A DNA stretch of 40,000 bases from Marivivens sp. LCG002 (GTDB lineage: Bacteria; Pseudomonadota; Alphaproteobacteria; Rhodobacterales; Rhodobacteraceae), in NCBI RefSeq assembly GCF_030264275.1, contig NZ_CP127166.1, positions 1 to 40,000 of the forward strand, read 5' to 3'. The notes under the pieces were generated by a model. That model was not told the origin of the DNA. It ran no database searches and saw only the letters and a program-made list of their open reading frames with translations. Shown here one piece after another: positions 1 through 7,684 of this stretch (position 1 is the first letter of the stretch; each line of letters starts with the position of its first letter). The position numbers and the translations under genes were made by a program.

Positions 1-69
1 GGTCTCATCCTCGCCAAACCGATCAACATCAAAGAACTGATGGCCTATCTCTCCAAAGCCTTTGCCTAG
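1..69 (+). CDS. Response regulator receiver domain, C-terminal tail (partial)
   Basis: Only the last 22 codons lie in the window, read in frame from base 1 to a TAG stop. The peptide contains LAKPINIKELMAYL, which matches the end of a CheY-like receiver domain: the conserved Lys-Pro after beta-5 followed by the alpha-5 helix. The protein therefore probably ends with its receiver domain, as in a single-domain regulator or a hybrid kinase with a C-terminal receiver. The start and the phospho-acceptor Asp are outside the window. It is not obviously linked to the next gene, which has its own promoter-like region. Confidence 0.6.
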   Translation, partial: GLILAKPINIKELMAYLSKAFA

Positions 70-149
70 CACTCGGCATCAATCGATTTTCACGTCTTTA
101 ATCGATTTACTTGCCCCTTTTCAGATGCTTTTCCCAAAGCTATGCATTC

Positions 150-157
150 GGTATACC
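150..157. promoter_or_regulatory. Candidate GntR-family operator (GGTATACC)
   Basis: A perfect 8-bp palindrome GGTATACC lies 24 bases before the aldolase start. FCD-type GntR repressors often bind TGGTATACCA-like palindromes, so this is a plausible operator for the gene at 182. It resembles, but does not match exactly, the GGTATGAT core of the two candidate sites at 4.17 and 6.37 kb. Confidence 0.35.
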
Positions 158-181
158 ATCCAGAGATCAGGAGATCCCGCC

Positions 182-949
182 ATGAACCCGCTAAAGCAAC
201 GCCTCGCCAAAGGTGAACTCATCACCGCCGCTTGGGCAGAAATGGGGAGCGCGGACAGCGCCGAGCTGATGGTCTATGCAGGCTTTGATACCATCGTGAT
301 CGATGGTGAACACGGCATCGGCTATCTTGATCAATGGATGCACATGGCCCGCGCGGTCGAAGCCGCTGGCGGCAATCATATTCTCCGCCTTCCGAGCGGC
401 GATCCGACCCTGATCAAGCGCGTTCTGGACCACGGCTTCCGCTCGCTCATCATCCCGATGGTGAACACCGTCGAAGAAGCCCGCGTGATCCTCGATGCCG
501 CCATCTACCCCGGTCATGGTGGCGGGCGCGGCTATGGCTCGCCTCTTGGCCGCACCACCAAATATTCGATCAACGAAAATTACCTCGCTGAATCCCGCGA
601 TGATCTTTTTCTGATGCTCCAGTGCGAGCACCACATCGCCGTTGATAACCTCAAGGATATCGCTGCGCTTGACGGTGTGGATATGATCTTTGTCGGCCCC
701 AACGATCTCGCAGGCTCCATCGGCTATCTGCGCCGCCTAGGTGAAAAGCCCGTTCAGGACCTTCTCGAAAGGATCGAAACCACCGCCCGCGAAAACAACA
801 TTGCGCTGGCCTCGATCACGGGTGCACGTGGCAACTGGGCCGAATGCCGCGACAAAGGCTATCGCCTCCTCGCGGGTCCCGCCGATGTGCTCGAGCTTGT
901 GAACGCCATTCGCAAGGCCGCAGCCGAGCGTGACGCCCAACTCGCCTGA
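182..949 (+). CDS. HpcH/HpaI-family class II aldolase (2-keto-3-deoxy-acid type)
   Basis: 255-residue protein of the metal-dependent HpcH/HpaI pyruvate aldolase family, which cleaves or forms 4-hydroxy-2-oxo acids such as 4-hydroxy-2-oxoheptanedioate or 2-keto-3-deoxy-glucarate. Visible family signatures are IDGEHG (catalytic His), RLPSGDP (substrate-binding Arg), QCEHHIAVDNL (metal-binding Glu) and GPNDLAGSIG (metal-binding Asp). The start at 182 is chosen because AGGAG lies 8 bases upstream and the family fold begins just after it; an in-frame upstream start at 62 would add 40 unlikely residues. The exact substrate cannot be read from sequence. Its neighbours are sugar-acid catabolic genes, which fits a keto-deoxy sugar acid. 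A GGTATACC palindrome upstream suggests GntR control. Confidence 0.88.
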   Translation: MNPLKQRLAKGELITAAWAEMGSADSAELMVYAGFDTIVIDGEHGIGYLDQWMHMARAVEAAGGNHILRLPSGDPTLIKRVLDHGFRSLIIPMVNTVEEARVILDAAIYPGHGGGRGYGSPLGRTTKYSINENYLAESRDDLFLMLQCEHHIAVDNLKDIAALDGVDMIFVGPNDLAGSIGYLRRLGEKPVQDLLERIETTARENNIALASITGARGNWAECRDKGYRLLAGPADVLELVNAIRKAAAERDAQLA

Positions 950-1046
950 TCGAGGGAAACGGCCTCAAGAGCGCATTTTCATATGCCCACTCTTGAGCCT
1001 TCCTGCTCCTCTTGTAAACTCACCCGTTCAATAGGGGGAAAATCAC

Positions 1047-2336
1047 ATGGCTCTTCTGGCTCAACTGACTGCGCTCGTGGGTGGAACCATCGCCTATGCG
1101 CGAAGCTTCCGCTCACCCAACCATCAGGCTTTCGGCACATCGCCCGAGATCCCCGAGGCCCGCAAACAGGGCATCATGACGCTCAAAATGCCGGTCGCCG
1201 AAGGGTGGAAAGGCGATCACGTTCCGACCTGTGCGCCCGGTCTCAAGGTCAACGCCTTTGCCTCGGGTCTCGATCATCCGCGCTGGATTCACGTCCTGCC
1301 CAACGGTGACGTCCTCGTCGCCGAATCCAAGGAACAACCGGGCCCGCCCAAAACGCTCCTCGACCACGCCGCCCAAGCCACCATGCGCAAGGTCAAAGCC
1401 ATCGGGATAAGCGCCAACCGCGTCTCGCTCTGGCGCGACGCCGACGGCGACGGCATCGCCGAGGTCCGCGAGGTTTTCATCGAGAACCAGAACCAGCCTT
1501 TCGGCATGGCGCTGATCGGGACCAAATTCTTCCTCGGCAACACCGACGGCATCGTGCAATTCGACTATGACCCCGAGACCAACAAACTCTCGGGCGAAGG
1601 CAAGCGTCTCGTCGAATTCAAACCGCACGGCCACTGGACCCGAAGCCTCATCGTCTCGCCCGATCAGACCAAGATCTACGCAGGCGTCGGCTCGCTCTCC
1701 AACATCGGCGATCACGGAATGGACGCCGAAGAGGGACGCGCCGCGATCTGGGAGCTCGATGTTGAAACAGGCAAGGCCCGCATCTTTGCCTCGGGCCTTC
1801 GCAACGCGGTCGGCATGGCATGGGAGCCGACGACAGGCGCGCTCTGGACCGTGGTCAACGAACGCGACGGCCTCGGCGATGAAACCCCGCCCGATTACCT
1901 CACTTCGGTTCAGGACGGCGGCTTTTACGGCTGGCCCTATTGCTACTGGGGCAAAACCATCGACGACCGCGTGCCCCAAGACCCCGCTTTGGTGGCCCGT
2001 GCGATCACGCCCGACTACGCGCTCGGGGGTCATACGGCTTCGCTCGGCCTCTGCTGGATGCCCAAGGGCACCCTTCCGGGATTCGGGGACGGCATGGTCA
2101 TCGGCCAGCACGGATCGTGGAACCGCTCCAAGCTCAGCGGCTACAAGCTGATCTTCGTGCCCTTCGAGAACGGCAAACCAAGTGGCCCCGCCCGAGACAT
2201 CCTGAGCGGCTTCCTCTCCGAAGATGAAAAGCTCGCCTATGGCCGTCCCGTCGGCGTCACCCTCGGCGCAGACGGCAAATCGCTCCTGATGGCCGATGAC
2301 GTGGGCGACATCATCTGGCGCGTTACCGCCGCCTAA
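1047..2336 (+). CDS. PQQ-dependent sorbosone/glucose dehydrogenase-like protein
   Basis: 429 residues, resembling the soluble glucose/L-sorbosone dehydrogenase beta-propeller family, which oxidises aldoses or aldehydes with PQQ in the periplasm. Family-like segments include GLDHPRWIHVLPNGDVLVAES, ASGLRNAVGMAWEP, NERDGLGDETPPDYLTSVQDGGFYGWPYCYWG, HTASLGLCWM and GQHGSWNRSKLSGYKL. The N-terminus (MALLAQLTALVGGTIAYARS) is hydrophobic and probably serves as a signal or anchor. The start has a strong AGGGGGA ribosome site. It lies about 100 bases after the aldolase gene and may be cotranscribed. No PQQ synthesis genes are present. The substrate is unknown; apiose or another sugar aldehyde would fit the neighbourhood but is a guess. 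Confidence 0.8.
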   Translation: MALLAQLTALVGGTIAYARSFRSPNHQAFGTSPEIPEARKQGIMTLKMPVAEGWKGDHVPTCAPGLKVNAFASGLDHPRWIHVLPNGDVLVAESKEQPGPPKTLLDHAAQATMRKVKAIGISANRVSLWRDADGDGIAEVREVFIENQNQPFGMALIGTKFFLGNTDGIVQFDYDPETNKLSGEGKRLVEFKPHGHWTRSLIVSPDQTKIYAGVGSLSNIGDHGMDAEEGRAAIWELDVETGKARIFASGLRNAVGMAWEPTTGALWTVVNERDGLGDETPPDYLTSVQDGGFYGWPYCYWGKTIDDRVPQDPALVARAITPDYALGGHTASLGLCWMPKGTLPGFGDGMVIGQHGSWNRSKLSGYKLIFVPFENGKPSGPARDILSGFLSEDEKLAYGRPVGVTLGADGKSLLMADDVGDIIWRVTAA

Positions 2337-2366
2337 GCAAAAATCCCCTCAGGCGGCCAATCGCTT

Positions 2367-2391
2367 GGGGGGATTACTTTAAAGTCCCCCC
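2367..2391 (+). terminator. G-run/C-run hairpin after the sorbosone-dehydrogenase-like gene
   Basis: Arms GGGGGGA and TCCCCCC (7 bp, perfect) flank an 11-base spacer that itself contains CTTTAAAG. It starts 30 bases after the stop at 2336. No T-run follows, so it is either an atypical terminator or an RNA hairpin. GCTTGGGGGG appears again at 2422-2431, just before the next gene. Confidence 0.35.
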
Positions 2392-2437
2392 ATTACATGC
2401 AATTCTCCCAAAGGTTGATTTGCTTGGGGGGTTAAAG

Positions 2438-3307
2438 ATGTTTCGACGGATCGCTGCCGTTCTGGCCTTCGCCACCCTTGCGGCCTGTGGAGACACCACG
2501 ACCTATCTCAGAGAATCCCTCTCCACCTCAGTCACATCGCTTCCTTTCAGCGAAGGCGGCGAACGCTTCGACCTCTATCAAATCCGCAAAACCGAAAACC
2601 CGTCTGAAATCGCATTCTTTGTCGGTGGATCGGGCTGCACCTCGCTCAGCGTCTACCTTGCCCCGTATTTTGCCGCCCTGAATCCCGAAATTTCCATTTA
2701 TGCCGTTGATAAAAAAGGCGTTTCCAAGGGCGCACTCGGGCTGCACTGCTCTGATACATTCTGGGAGAACTACGCCTACGACACACTTGTCGAGCGCAAT
2801 GCCATCGCGTTGAACGCCGTCCACAAACTACACCCTGATCGCACCATCTCGATCATCGGTACATCCGAAGGTGGCCCGATCGCGACCGCCCTCGCTGCAA
2901 CCCACGCAGGCGTGTCAAAACTCGTGTTGATCGGCGCAGGCGGTCAAACCCAGCGGCAAGAGCTTGAACAGATCCTGCCGCGCCCGACCTTCGAGCACCT
3001 TCAAAAAACGGTCGCCACTTCGCCGCAAAGCGTTACGGACTTCACTCTGGGTTATCCGCACCGCTATTGGACGTCCATCCTCGACCACGACCCGCGCGCA
3101 TTGATGCAAGGCCTCGATCTGCCGACGCTGATCCTCATCGGTGAAAAGGATGAAAGCGTCCCCGTCGCCTCGGCCGCCGTTGCACAGTCGCTGATCAAAG
3201 GCGCCGAGCTTGTCATCTGGCCCGACGCCGATCATACCTTCGACACCCCCCAAGGCCCCGCACGCGATCAAATGATCGCACGGGTGGGTGATTTCATTCT
3301 CAGGTGA
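2438..3307 (+). CDS. Alpha/beta-hydrolase lipoprotein
   Basis: 289-residue alpha/beta-hydrolase. The N-terminus MFRRIAAVLAFATLAACGD is a type II signal peptide with lipobox LAAC, so the protein should be lipid-anchored in the envelope. The nucleophile elbow is GTSEGG with Ser near residue 143. Later segments LILIGEKDESVP and WPDADHTFD supply likely acidic and His catalytic residues. The ATG at 2438 is preferred over an upstream TTG at 2420 because it begins the signal peptide directly. The 3' end overlaps the convergent apnO-like gene by 8 bases. The substrate is not recognisable; an esterase or lipase-like role at the cell surface is the family expectation. Confidence 0.72.
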   Translation: MFRRIAAVLAFATLAACGDTTTYLRESLSTSVTSLPFSEGGERFDLYQIRKTENPSEIAFFVGGSGCTSLSVYLAPYFAALNPEISIYAVDKKGVSKGALGLHCSDTFWENYAYDTLVERNAIALNAVHKLHPDRTISIIGTSEGGPIATALAATHAGVSKLVLIGAGGQTQRQELEQILPRPTFEHLQKTVATSPQSVTDFTLGYPHRYWTSILDHDPRALMQGLDLPTLILIGEKDESVPVASAAVAQSLIKGAELVIWPDADHTFDTPQGPARDQMIARVGDFILR

Positions 3308-4127
3308 TCCGCTTGATCGACGCCATGATCTCGTCGCGCTCGAACACCTTTTTCCAGTCGTCACGCATGAGCGCGGGAATGCCGAACTCGATCGCTTTGT
3401 TGCACGCGTCCGAGAACACGCCGTCCTGCACTTTGAAGATCACAGCGCCGAGAATATTCATGTGACCAAGGAGGAAATCACGTGCGCATTCTTCGGACAC
3501 GCCCGTCTTGACCACCGCGTCCATCGCCTGCTTCATCACCATGAGAAGCGAGGCACACACCGTTTCGGACAATCCAGGCTCAAGATAGGCCATCTGCTCG
3601 ACCGTCACGCGATAAGTCGTGCGTACTGGCGCATAGATCGCCTTGGCCACTTCATCCCCGATCGCATAATGCTCTTCAGGTCCCTGCATAAGAGCGTTCA
3701 CAACCCCCTGCGGATGGGCCACCCCACCGAACCGATCCAGACGCGCGGCCTCGGTCTCTTCGTTGTGGTAAATCATCGGATGGCACGGATGCGTCACGAA
3801 ATAGGTGATATCGGCGCGCTCGGGCAAATGCCCCGCAAAAGGCGCCGCCGCATCAAGGATCACCACCATCGTTCCGGGATTGAGCTTGTCCACGATGCTC
3901 TTGGCGACCGCGCCAATCGCCGTATCGGGCACCGCAAGCAGAACAACATCCGCATTCGCAATCGCGACATCCGCATCGACACAGTCCACACCGACCGCAT
4001 CCTTGAGCCGCGCACGGCCTGCCTCGCTCACTTCGACATGCGACACATTGAAAGAAGTCTTGGCGAGATTGAGCGAACAGCGCACGCCCATTTTCCCGCC
4101 GGCGCCGAATACAGCCACGTTCGTCAT
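3300..4127 (-). CDS. apnO: D-apionate oxidoisomerase-like NAD-dependent dehydrogenase
   Basis: 275 residues with an N-terminal Rossmann fold (VFGAGGKMG at residues 5-13) and a C-terminal half resembling the phosphogluconate-dehydrogenase C-terminal-like domain. This family includes D-apionate oxidoisomerase, which oxidises D-apionate with hydroxymethyl migration to 3-oxo-isoapionate. The functional call rests mainly on context: the divergent neighbour is a DUF1537 kinase, followed by a GntR repressor and a RuBisCO-like protein, the published gene set of the oxidative D-apiose route. The start has a GAGGAG ribosome site 8 bases upstream. Apiose dehydrogenase, apionate lactonase and a sugar transporter are not in the window. 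A different branched or C4 acid substrate remains possible. Confidence 0.68.
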   Translation of the reverse strand: MTNVAVFGAGGKMGVRCSLNLAKTSFNVSHVEVSEAGRARLKDAVGVDCVDADVAIANADVVLLAVPDTAIGAVAKSIVDKLNPGTMVVILDAAAPFAGHLPERADITYFVTHPCHPMIYHNEETEAARLDRFGGVAHPQGVVNALMQGPEEHYAIGDEVAKAIYAPVRTTYRVTVEQMAYLEPGLSETVCASLLMVMKQAMDAVVKTGVSEECARDFLLGHMNILGAVIFKVQDGVFSDACNKAIEFGIPALMRDDWKKVFERDEIMASIKRIT

Positions 4128-4166
4128 TGATTTTCTCCTCGGGCCCCATCTCGGGGCGTCTTGCAC

Positions 4167-4178
4167 AACTGGTATGAT
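4167..4178. promoter_or_regulatory. Candidate GntR operator AACTGGTATGAT in the apnO/oiaK divergent promoter
   Basis: This 12-mer is identical to bases 6366-6377 in the GntR/RuBisCO-like divergent promoter. It lies in the 95-base gap between two divergent genes, so one repressor could control both. Here the second half-site is degenerate (GATGAG in place of GATCAG). Confidence 0.5.
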
Positions 4179-4222
4179 GAGATAATAATGATACAGGATT
4201 GTCAATGCAGCAGGAACGACCC

Positions 4223-5572
4223 ATGGCGCCACTGATCACTTGGTTCGGGGATGACTTCACGGGCGCCGCGGCCGTGATGGAGGTCCTCGCCTTTGCTGGC
4301 ATCGACACGGTCCTCTTTTCGGACATCCCCGACCCCGCTCTTTTCGCCCGCTTCGCGCATTGCGACGCAATCGGCATCGCCTCGACCGCACGCACCGAAG
4401 GGCCGGATTGGATGGAGGCCCATCTCCCCCCTGCCTTAGATTTCCTGCAAAACACGGGCGCGCCGATCCTTCATTACAAAGTCTGCTCGACCTTCGACTC
4501 TTCGCGCCAGTCGGGAAACATCGGCCGCGCCACCGAAATCGGCCTTCGGATCACAGGGGCCAAGGCCGCGCCTTTGCTCACCGCCGCCCCGCAAATGCGC
4601 CGCTATCAGGCGTTCGGGAACCTCTTTGCGGGCACCTTCGACGGCGTGTTCCGCCTTGATAGACACCCCGTTATGTCGCGCCACCCCGTCACCCCGATGG
4701 CCGAAGCCGACCTTGCGCTGCATCTTGCCGTGCAAACCGACCTTCCCATCGGCCTCATCGACCTCGAAGCGCTCTGGACCGATCCCGCGCCCCGACTTGC
4801 GACCCTTCTGGACCAAGGCAAACGTATCCTCTCCCTCGACAGCATGGAGGATCGCAGCGAAGCCGCCGCAGGCACGCTCATCTGGGACAACCGAGACGCG
4901 CTTTCCTTTGCCGTAGGCTCCCAAGGGATCGAATTCGCCCTCGTCCGCCATTGGCAGGACATCGGCCTTATTCCCCCGCCTCCCGCCCCCAAATCCGCTG
5001 GCAAGCATGACCAAATCGCGGTGATCTCGGGCTCTGTCTCTCCCAGCACCGCGCAGCAAATCGACTGGGCCTCCAAGAACGGGTTCGTGATCATCCGTTT
5101 CGACGCGTCCGCTATGTTAGAGACGCCTTCGACAACCGAAACCCTGATCGGGACGACCGTCGAAACGGCGATCCAAGCCGTGCAAAACGGCCAAAGCCCC
5201 CTCGTCTGTTCCGCCACTGGACCAGAAGACCCCGCCGTCGCCAAAGTCCGCTCGACAGTCGCCCGAAAAAACATCCCGATGGAGGAAGCCAACAAAGCCA
5301 TCGGCATTGCCCTCGGTCAAATCCTCGACGGCATCCTGAAGGCGACCGACATCCGCCGCGCCGTCATTTCGGGCGGCGACACGTCGGGCCACGGCATGCG
5401 CGCCCTCGGACTTAAGGCGCTCAAGGCCGTTGCCCCGACCATTCCCGGCGCATCGCTTTGTGTCGGCTACGGCGGCGCACACCACGACGGCTTGGAAATC
5501 GCGCTCAAGGGCGGTCAAATGGGAAGCATGGATTTCTTCGGCTGGATCAGAGAGGGCGGCGGCCCACGCTAG
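4223..5572 (+). CDS. oiaK: DUF1537-family sugar-acid kinase, probable 3-oxo-isoapionate kinase
   Basis: 449 residues of the two-domain DUF1537 (four-carbon acid sugar kinase) family. The N-terminal signature is WFGDDFTGAAAVMEVL near the start, and the C-terminal nucleotide-binding signature is ISGGDTSGHGMRALGLK. Known members phosphorylate erythronate, threonate and 3-oxo-isoapionate. The neighbouring oxidoisomerase and RuBisCO-like protein favour 3-oxo-isoapionate, giving the 4-phosphate. I use ATG 4223, which has AGGAA 7 bases upstream and starts directly at the domain; ATG 4205 in frame is an alternative. The 3' end overlaps the convergent GntR gene by 4 bases. Kinase family is secure; substrate is inferred. 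Confidence 0.75.
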   Translation: MAPLITWFGDDFTGAAAVMEVLAFAGIDTVLFSDIPDPALFARFAHCDAIGIASTARTEGPDWMEAHLPPALDFLQNTGAPILHYKVCSTFDSSRQSGNIGRATEIGLRITGAKAAPLLTAAPQMRRYQAFGNLFAGTFDGVFRLDRHPVMSRHPVTPMAEADLALHLAVQTDLPIGLIDLEALWTDPAPRLATLLDQGKRILSLDSMEDRSEAAAGTLIWDNRDALSFAVGSQGIEFALVRHWQDIGLIPPPPAPKSAGKHDQIAVISGSVSPSTAQQIDWASKNGFVIIRFDASAMLETPSTTETLIGTTVETAIQAVQNGQSPLVCSATGPEDPAVAKVRSTVARKNIPMEEANKAIGIALGQILDGILKATDIRRAVISGGDTSGHGMRALGLKALKAVAPTIPGASLCVGYGGAHHDGLEIALKGGQMGSMDFFGWIREGGGPR

Positions 5573-6297
5573 GCTTTTGCCTCGAATACGCCCGCCGACC
5601 GCTCAAGGTGGCGTTCCATCATGGCAACTGCACCTTCGACGTCATGCGCCTCGACGAGCTCGATCATCCGCGCGTGTTCGGCCAGCGTCACCTCTTCCTT
5701 GCCCGACCAATGCAAAAGACCGACGTGATACTCGAAAAGCCAACCCAGCATGGCCTCTGACACCGAAACGATGATCGGGTTCTCGGTCATTCGGGCAAGC
5801 CTGATGTGAAACCGCATATCCGCCTCGGTAAAGGCGGTCGCGTTCCCGAGCTGCCGCTCCTGTTCGGCATGGATCGCCCAAAGCTCCGCCACATCAGCCG
5901 CTGTCGCCTTTTGGGCCGCAACGCGGATCATACCAAGCTCGAACATCTGCCGCGCATGTTTGAGATGCTCAAGGTTCGCAGGCGCCGCACTCAGCACCAG
6001 CCGCGCAATCGGGTCCGACTGGCTCAGAACCGTCGCCGCACTCACCTCGTTCACCCGCGAGCGTTCGCCATGGTTGATGCTGATAAGCCCGCTGTTGTGC
6101 AAAGATTGGAGCGCCTCACGCACGGCGGGCCGCCCCACCCCGAACCGCTCCATCAAAGCGCGTTCCGACGGCATGACATCGCCGGGCGCAAGCTCGCGGT
6201 TCAGGATCATCGCGCGAAGACGGTCGAGTACCTGATCGGACAGCTTGCGGCGGACGATCTTGTCTTCCTCCGTCTTGGGTTCGGCTGTCGCGCTCAT
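5569..6297 (-). CDS. GntR-family transcriptional repressor, FCD subfamily
   Basis: 242 residues. The N-terminal winged helix (about residues 18-85) has the GntR signature LAPGDVMPSERALMERFGVGRPAVREALQSLHNSGLI. The remainder is an all-helical FCD ligand-binding domain with the typical Asp/His metal-binding pattern, including DMRFHIRLA and the late MMERHLERS. The start has AAAGGAG 5 bases upstream. It faces away from the RuBisCO-like gene across a 120-base region with a palindromic operator candidate, and the same 12-mer lies before the kinase. It probably represses the local sugar-acid genes until a pathway intermediate binds. Confidence 0.88.
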   Translation of the reverse strand: MSATAEPKTEEDKIVRRKLSDQVLDRLRAMILNRELAPGDVMPSERALMERFGVGRPAVREALQSLHNSGLISINHGERSRVNEVSAATVLSQSDPIARLVLSAAPANLEHLKHARQMFELGMIRVAAQKATAADVAELWAIHAEQERQLGNATAFTEADMRFHIRLARMTENPIIVSVSEAMLGWLFEYHVGLLHWSGKEEVTLAEHARMIELVEAHDVEGAVAMMERHLERSAGVFEAKA

Positions 6298-6365
6298 CAA
6301 AGGCTCCTTTGCACCATTCTTCTGCACCCTCTTAGCCGATAATGTTCCGAAAGTAACGCGTTGCC

Positions 6366-6382
6366 AACTGGTATGATCAGTT
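6366..6382. promoter_or_regulatory. Candidate GntR operator, palindrome AACTG-GTATGAT-CAGTT
   Basis: Perfect 5-bp arms around a 7-base centre, midway between the divergent GntR and RuBisCO-like genes. Its first 12 bases recur exactly at 4167-4178. Position and symmetry fit autoregulation plus control of the RuBisCO-like gene. Confidence 0.6.
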
Positions 6383-6417
6383 ATAGCGTCGCCTCGAACA
6401 GACACATGAGGCATCCA

Positions 6418-7665
6418 ATGGCGCGCAGCGAGATCAAAGTCACCTATCGGCTTGAAACCAATGGGAATATCGAAAAACTCGCCGCCAAAATCGCCTCGGA
6501 TCAATCCACAGGCACCTTTACCGCGCTCCCCAGTGAAACGGACGAAGTCCGCGCCCGCTGCGCCGCCATCGTTACGGGCATCACGCCATTGGACGATGTT
6601 CACACGCCTTCATTCCCCGATCCCGATGGACGCGGCCCCTATCACCGCGCCGATGTGACAATCGCCTATCCGCTCGAAGCCATCGGCACCGACATCGCGG
6701 CACTCATGACCATTGCGGTCGGCGGCGTCTATGCGGTGCGCGGCGCGACGGGAATACGGGTCAGGGACATCGACCTTCCGCCCGAATGGTCCTGTCACCT
6801 CGGCCCGCAATTCGGCATTCAAGGCTCGCGCGATCTCATGGGCATTCAAAGTGGTCCGATGATTGCGTCGATCATCAAACCGTCGCTTGGCCTTCTCCCC
6901 ATTGAGACCGCAGAGATGGTGCGCCAGCTCTGCGACGCAGGCGTCGATTTCATCAAGGACGACGAAAAGCTGATGAATCCGGCCTATTCCCCGTTCGAGG
7001 CCCGCGTCAAAGCCATTATGCCCGTGATCAAGGACCACGAGCAAAAGACGGGCAAACGCGTGATGTATGCCTTTGGCATCTCGTCCGCCGATCCCGATAC
7101 GATGATGCGCAACCACGACATCGTTCTGGAAAACGGCGGGAATGCCGCGGTGATCAACATCAACTCCATCGGCTATGGCGGGATGACTTACCTGCGCAAA
7201 CGGTCGGCTCTCTGCCTTCATGCGCATCGCAACGGCTGGGACATCCTCACCCGCCATCCGGGATTGGGCATGGATTTCACCGCCTATCAGAAAATCTGGC
7301 GGCTCCTCGGCGTGGATCAGTTCCAGATCAACGGCATCCGCGCCAAATACTGGGAGCCCGACGAAAGCTTTGTCCAATCGTTCAAGGACGTGATGACCCC
7401 CATTTTCAACGACACCGACCGCCCGCTTCCCGTGGTCTGTTCGGGTCAATGGGGCGGGCAAGCGGTGGACACCTATCGCCAAACAGGCCGCACGCTCGAT
7501 CTGATGTATCTCGGCGGCGGCGGTGTGCACGGCCACCCCATGGGCATGGCCGCAGGGGTCAAGGCGATGCGCCAAGCGTGGGAGAGTGCCGCCGCAAACA
7601 TCGAGCTTGCCGATTATGCCAAGGATCATCCCGAACTTGCCGCCGCTCTGGCGAAATGGGGTTAA
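6418..7665 (+). CDS. RuBisCO-like protein, probable 3-oxo-isoapionate-4-phosphate decarboxylase or transcarboxylase/hydrolase
   Basis: 415-residue RuBisCO large-chain family protein. Active-site features visible: IIKPSLGL with K154 (equivalent to K175), DFIKDDE with K180, D182 and E183 (carbamylated Lys and metal ligands), and HAHR at 268-271. The second RuBisCO His motif is replaced (DQFQINGI), and a Lys at 310 may stand in for the loop-6 Lys. It is therefore not a CO2-fixing RuBisCO. RuBisCO-like proteins beside apnO and oiaK act on 3-oxo-isoapionate-4-phosphate, giving either CO2 plus a C4 phosphate (OiaX) or glycolate plus 3-phosphoglycerate (OiaT). Absence of C4-phosphate isomerase genes here weakly favours OiaT. 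The start at 6418 has GAGG 6 bases upstream. Confidence 0.8.
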   Translation: MARSEIKVTYRLETNGNIEKLAAKIASDQSTGTFTALPSETDEVRARCAAIVTGITPLDDVHTPSFPDPDGRGPYHRADVTIAYPLEAIGTDIAALMTIAVGGVYAVRGATGIRVRDIDLPPEWSCHLGPQFGIQGSRDLMGIQSGPMIASIIKPSLGLLPIETAEMVRQLCDAGVDFIKDDEKLMNPAYSPFEARVKAIMPVIKDHEQKTGKRVMYAFGISSADPDTMMRNHDIVLENGGNAAVININSIGYGGMTYLRKRSALCLHAHRNGWDILTRHPGLGMDFTAYQKIWRLLGVDQFQINGIRAKYWEPDESFVQSFKDVMTPIFNDTDRPLPVVCSGQWGGQAVDTYRQTGRTLDLMYLGGGGVHGHPMGMAAGVKAMRQAWESAAANIELADYAKDHPELAAALAKWG

Positions 7666-7684
7666 CTGAAACGCAAGTCCTCGC

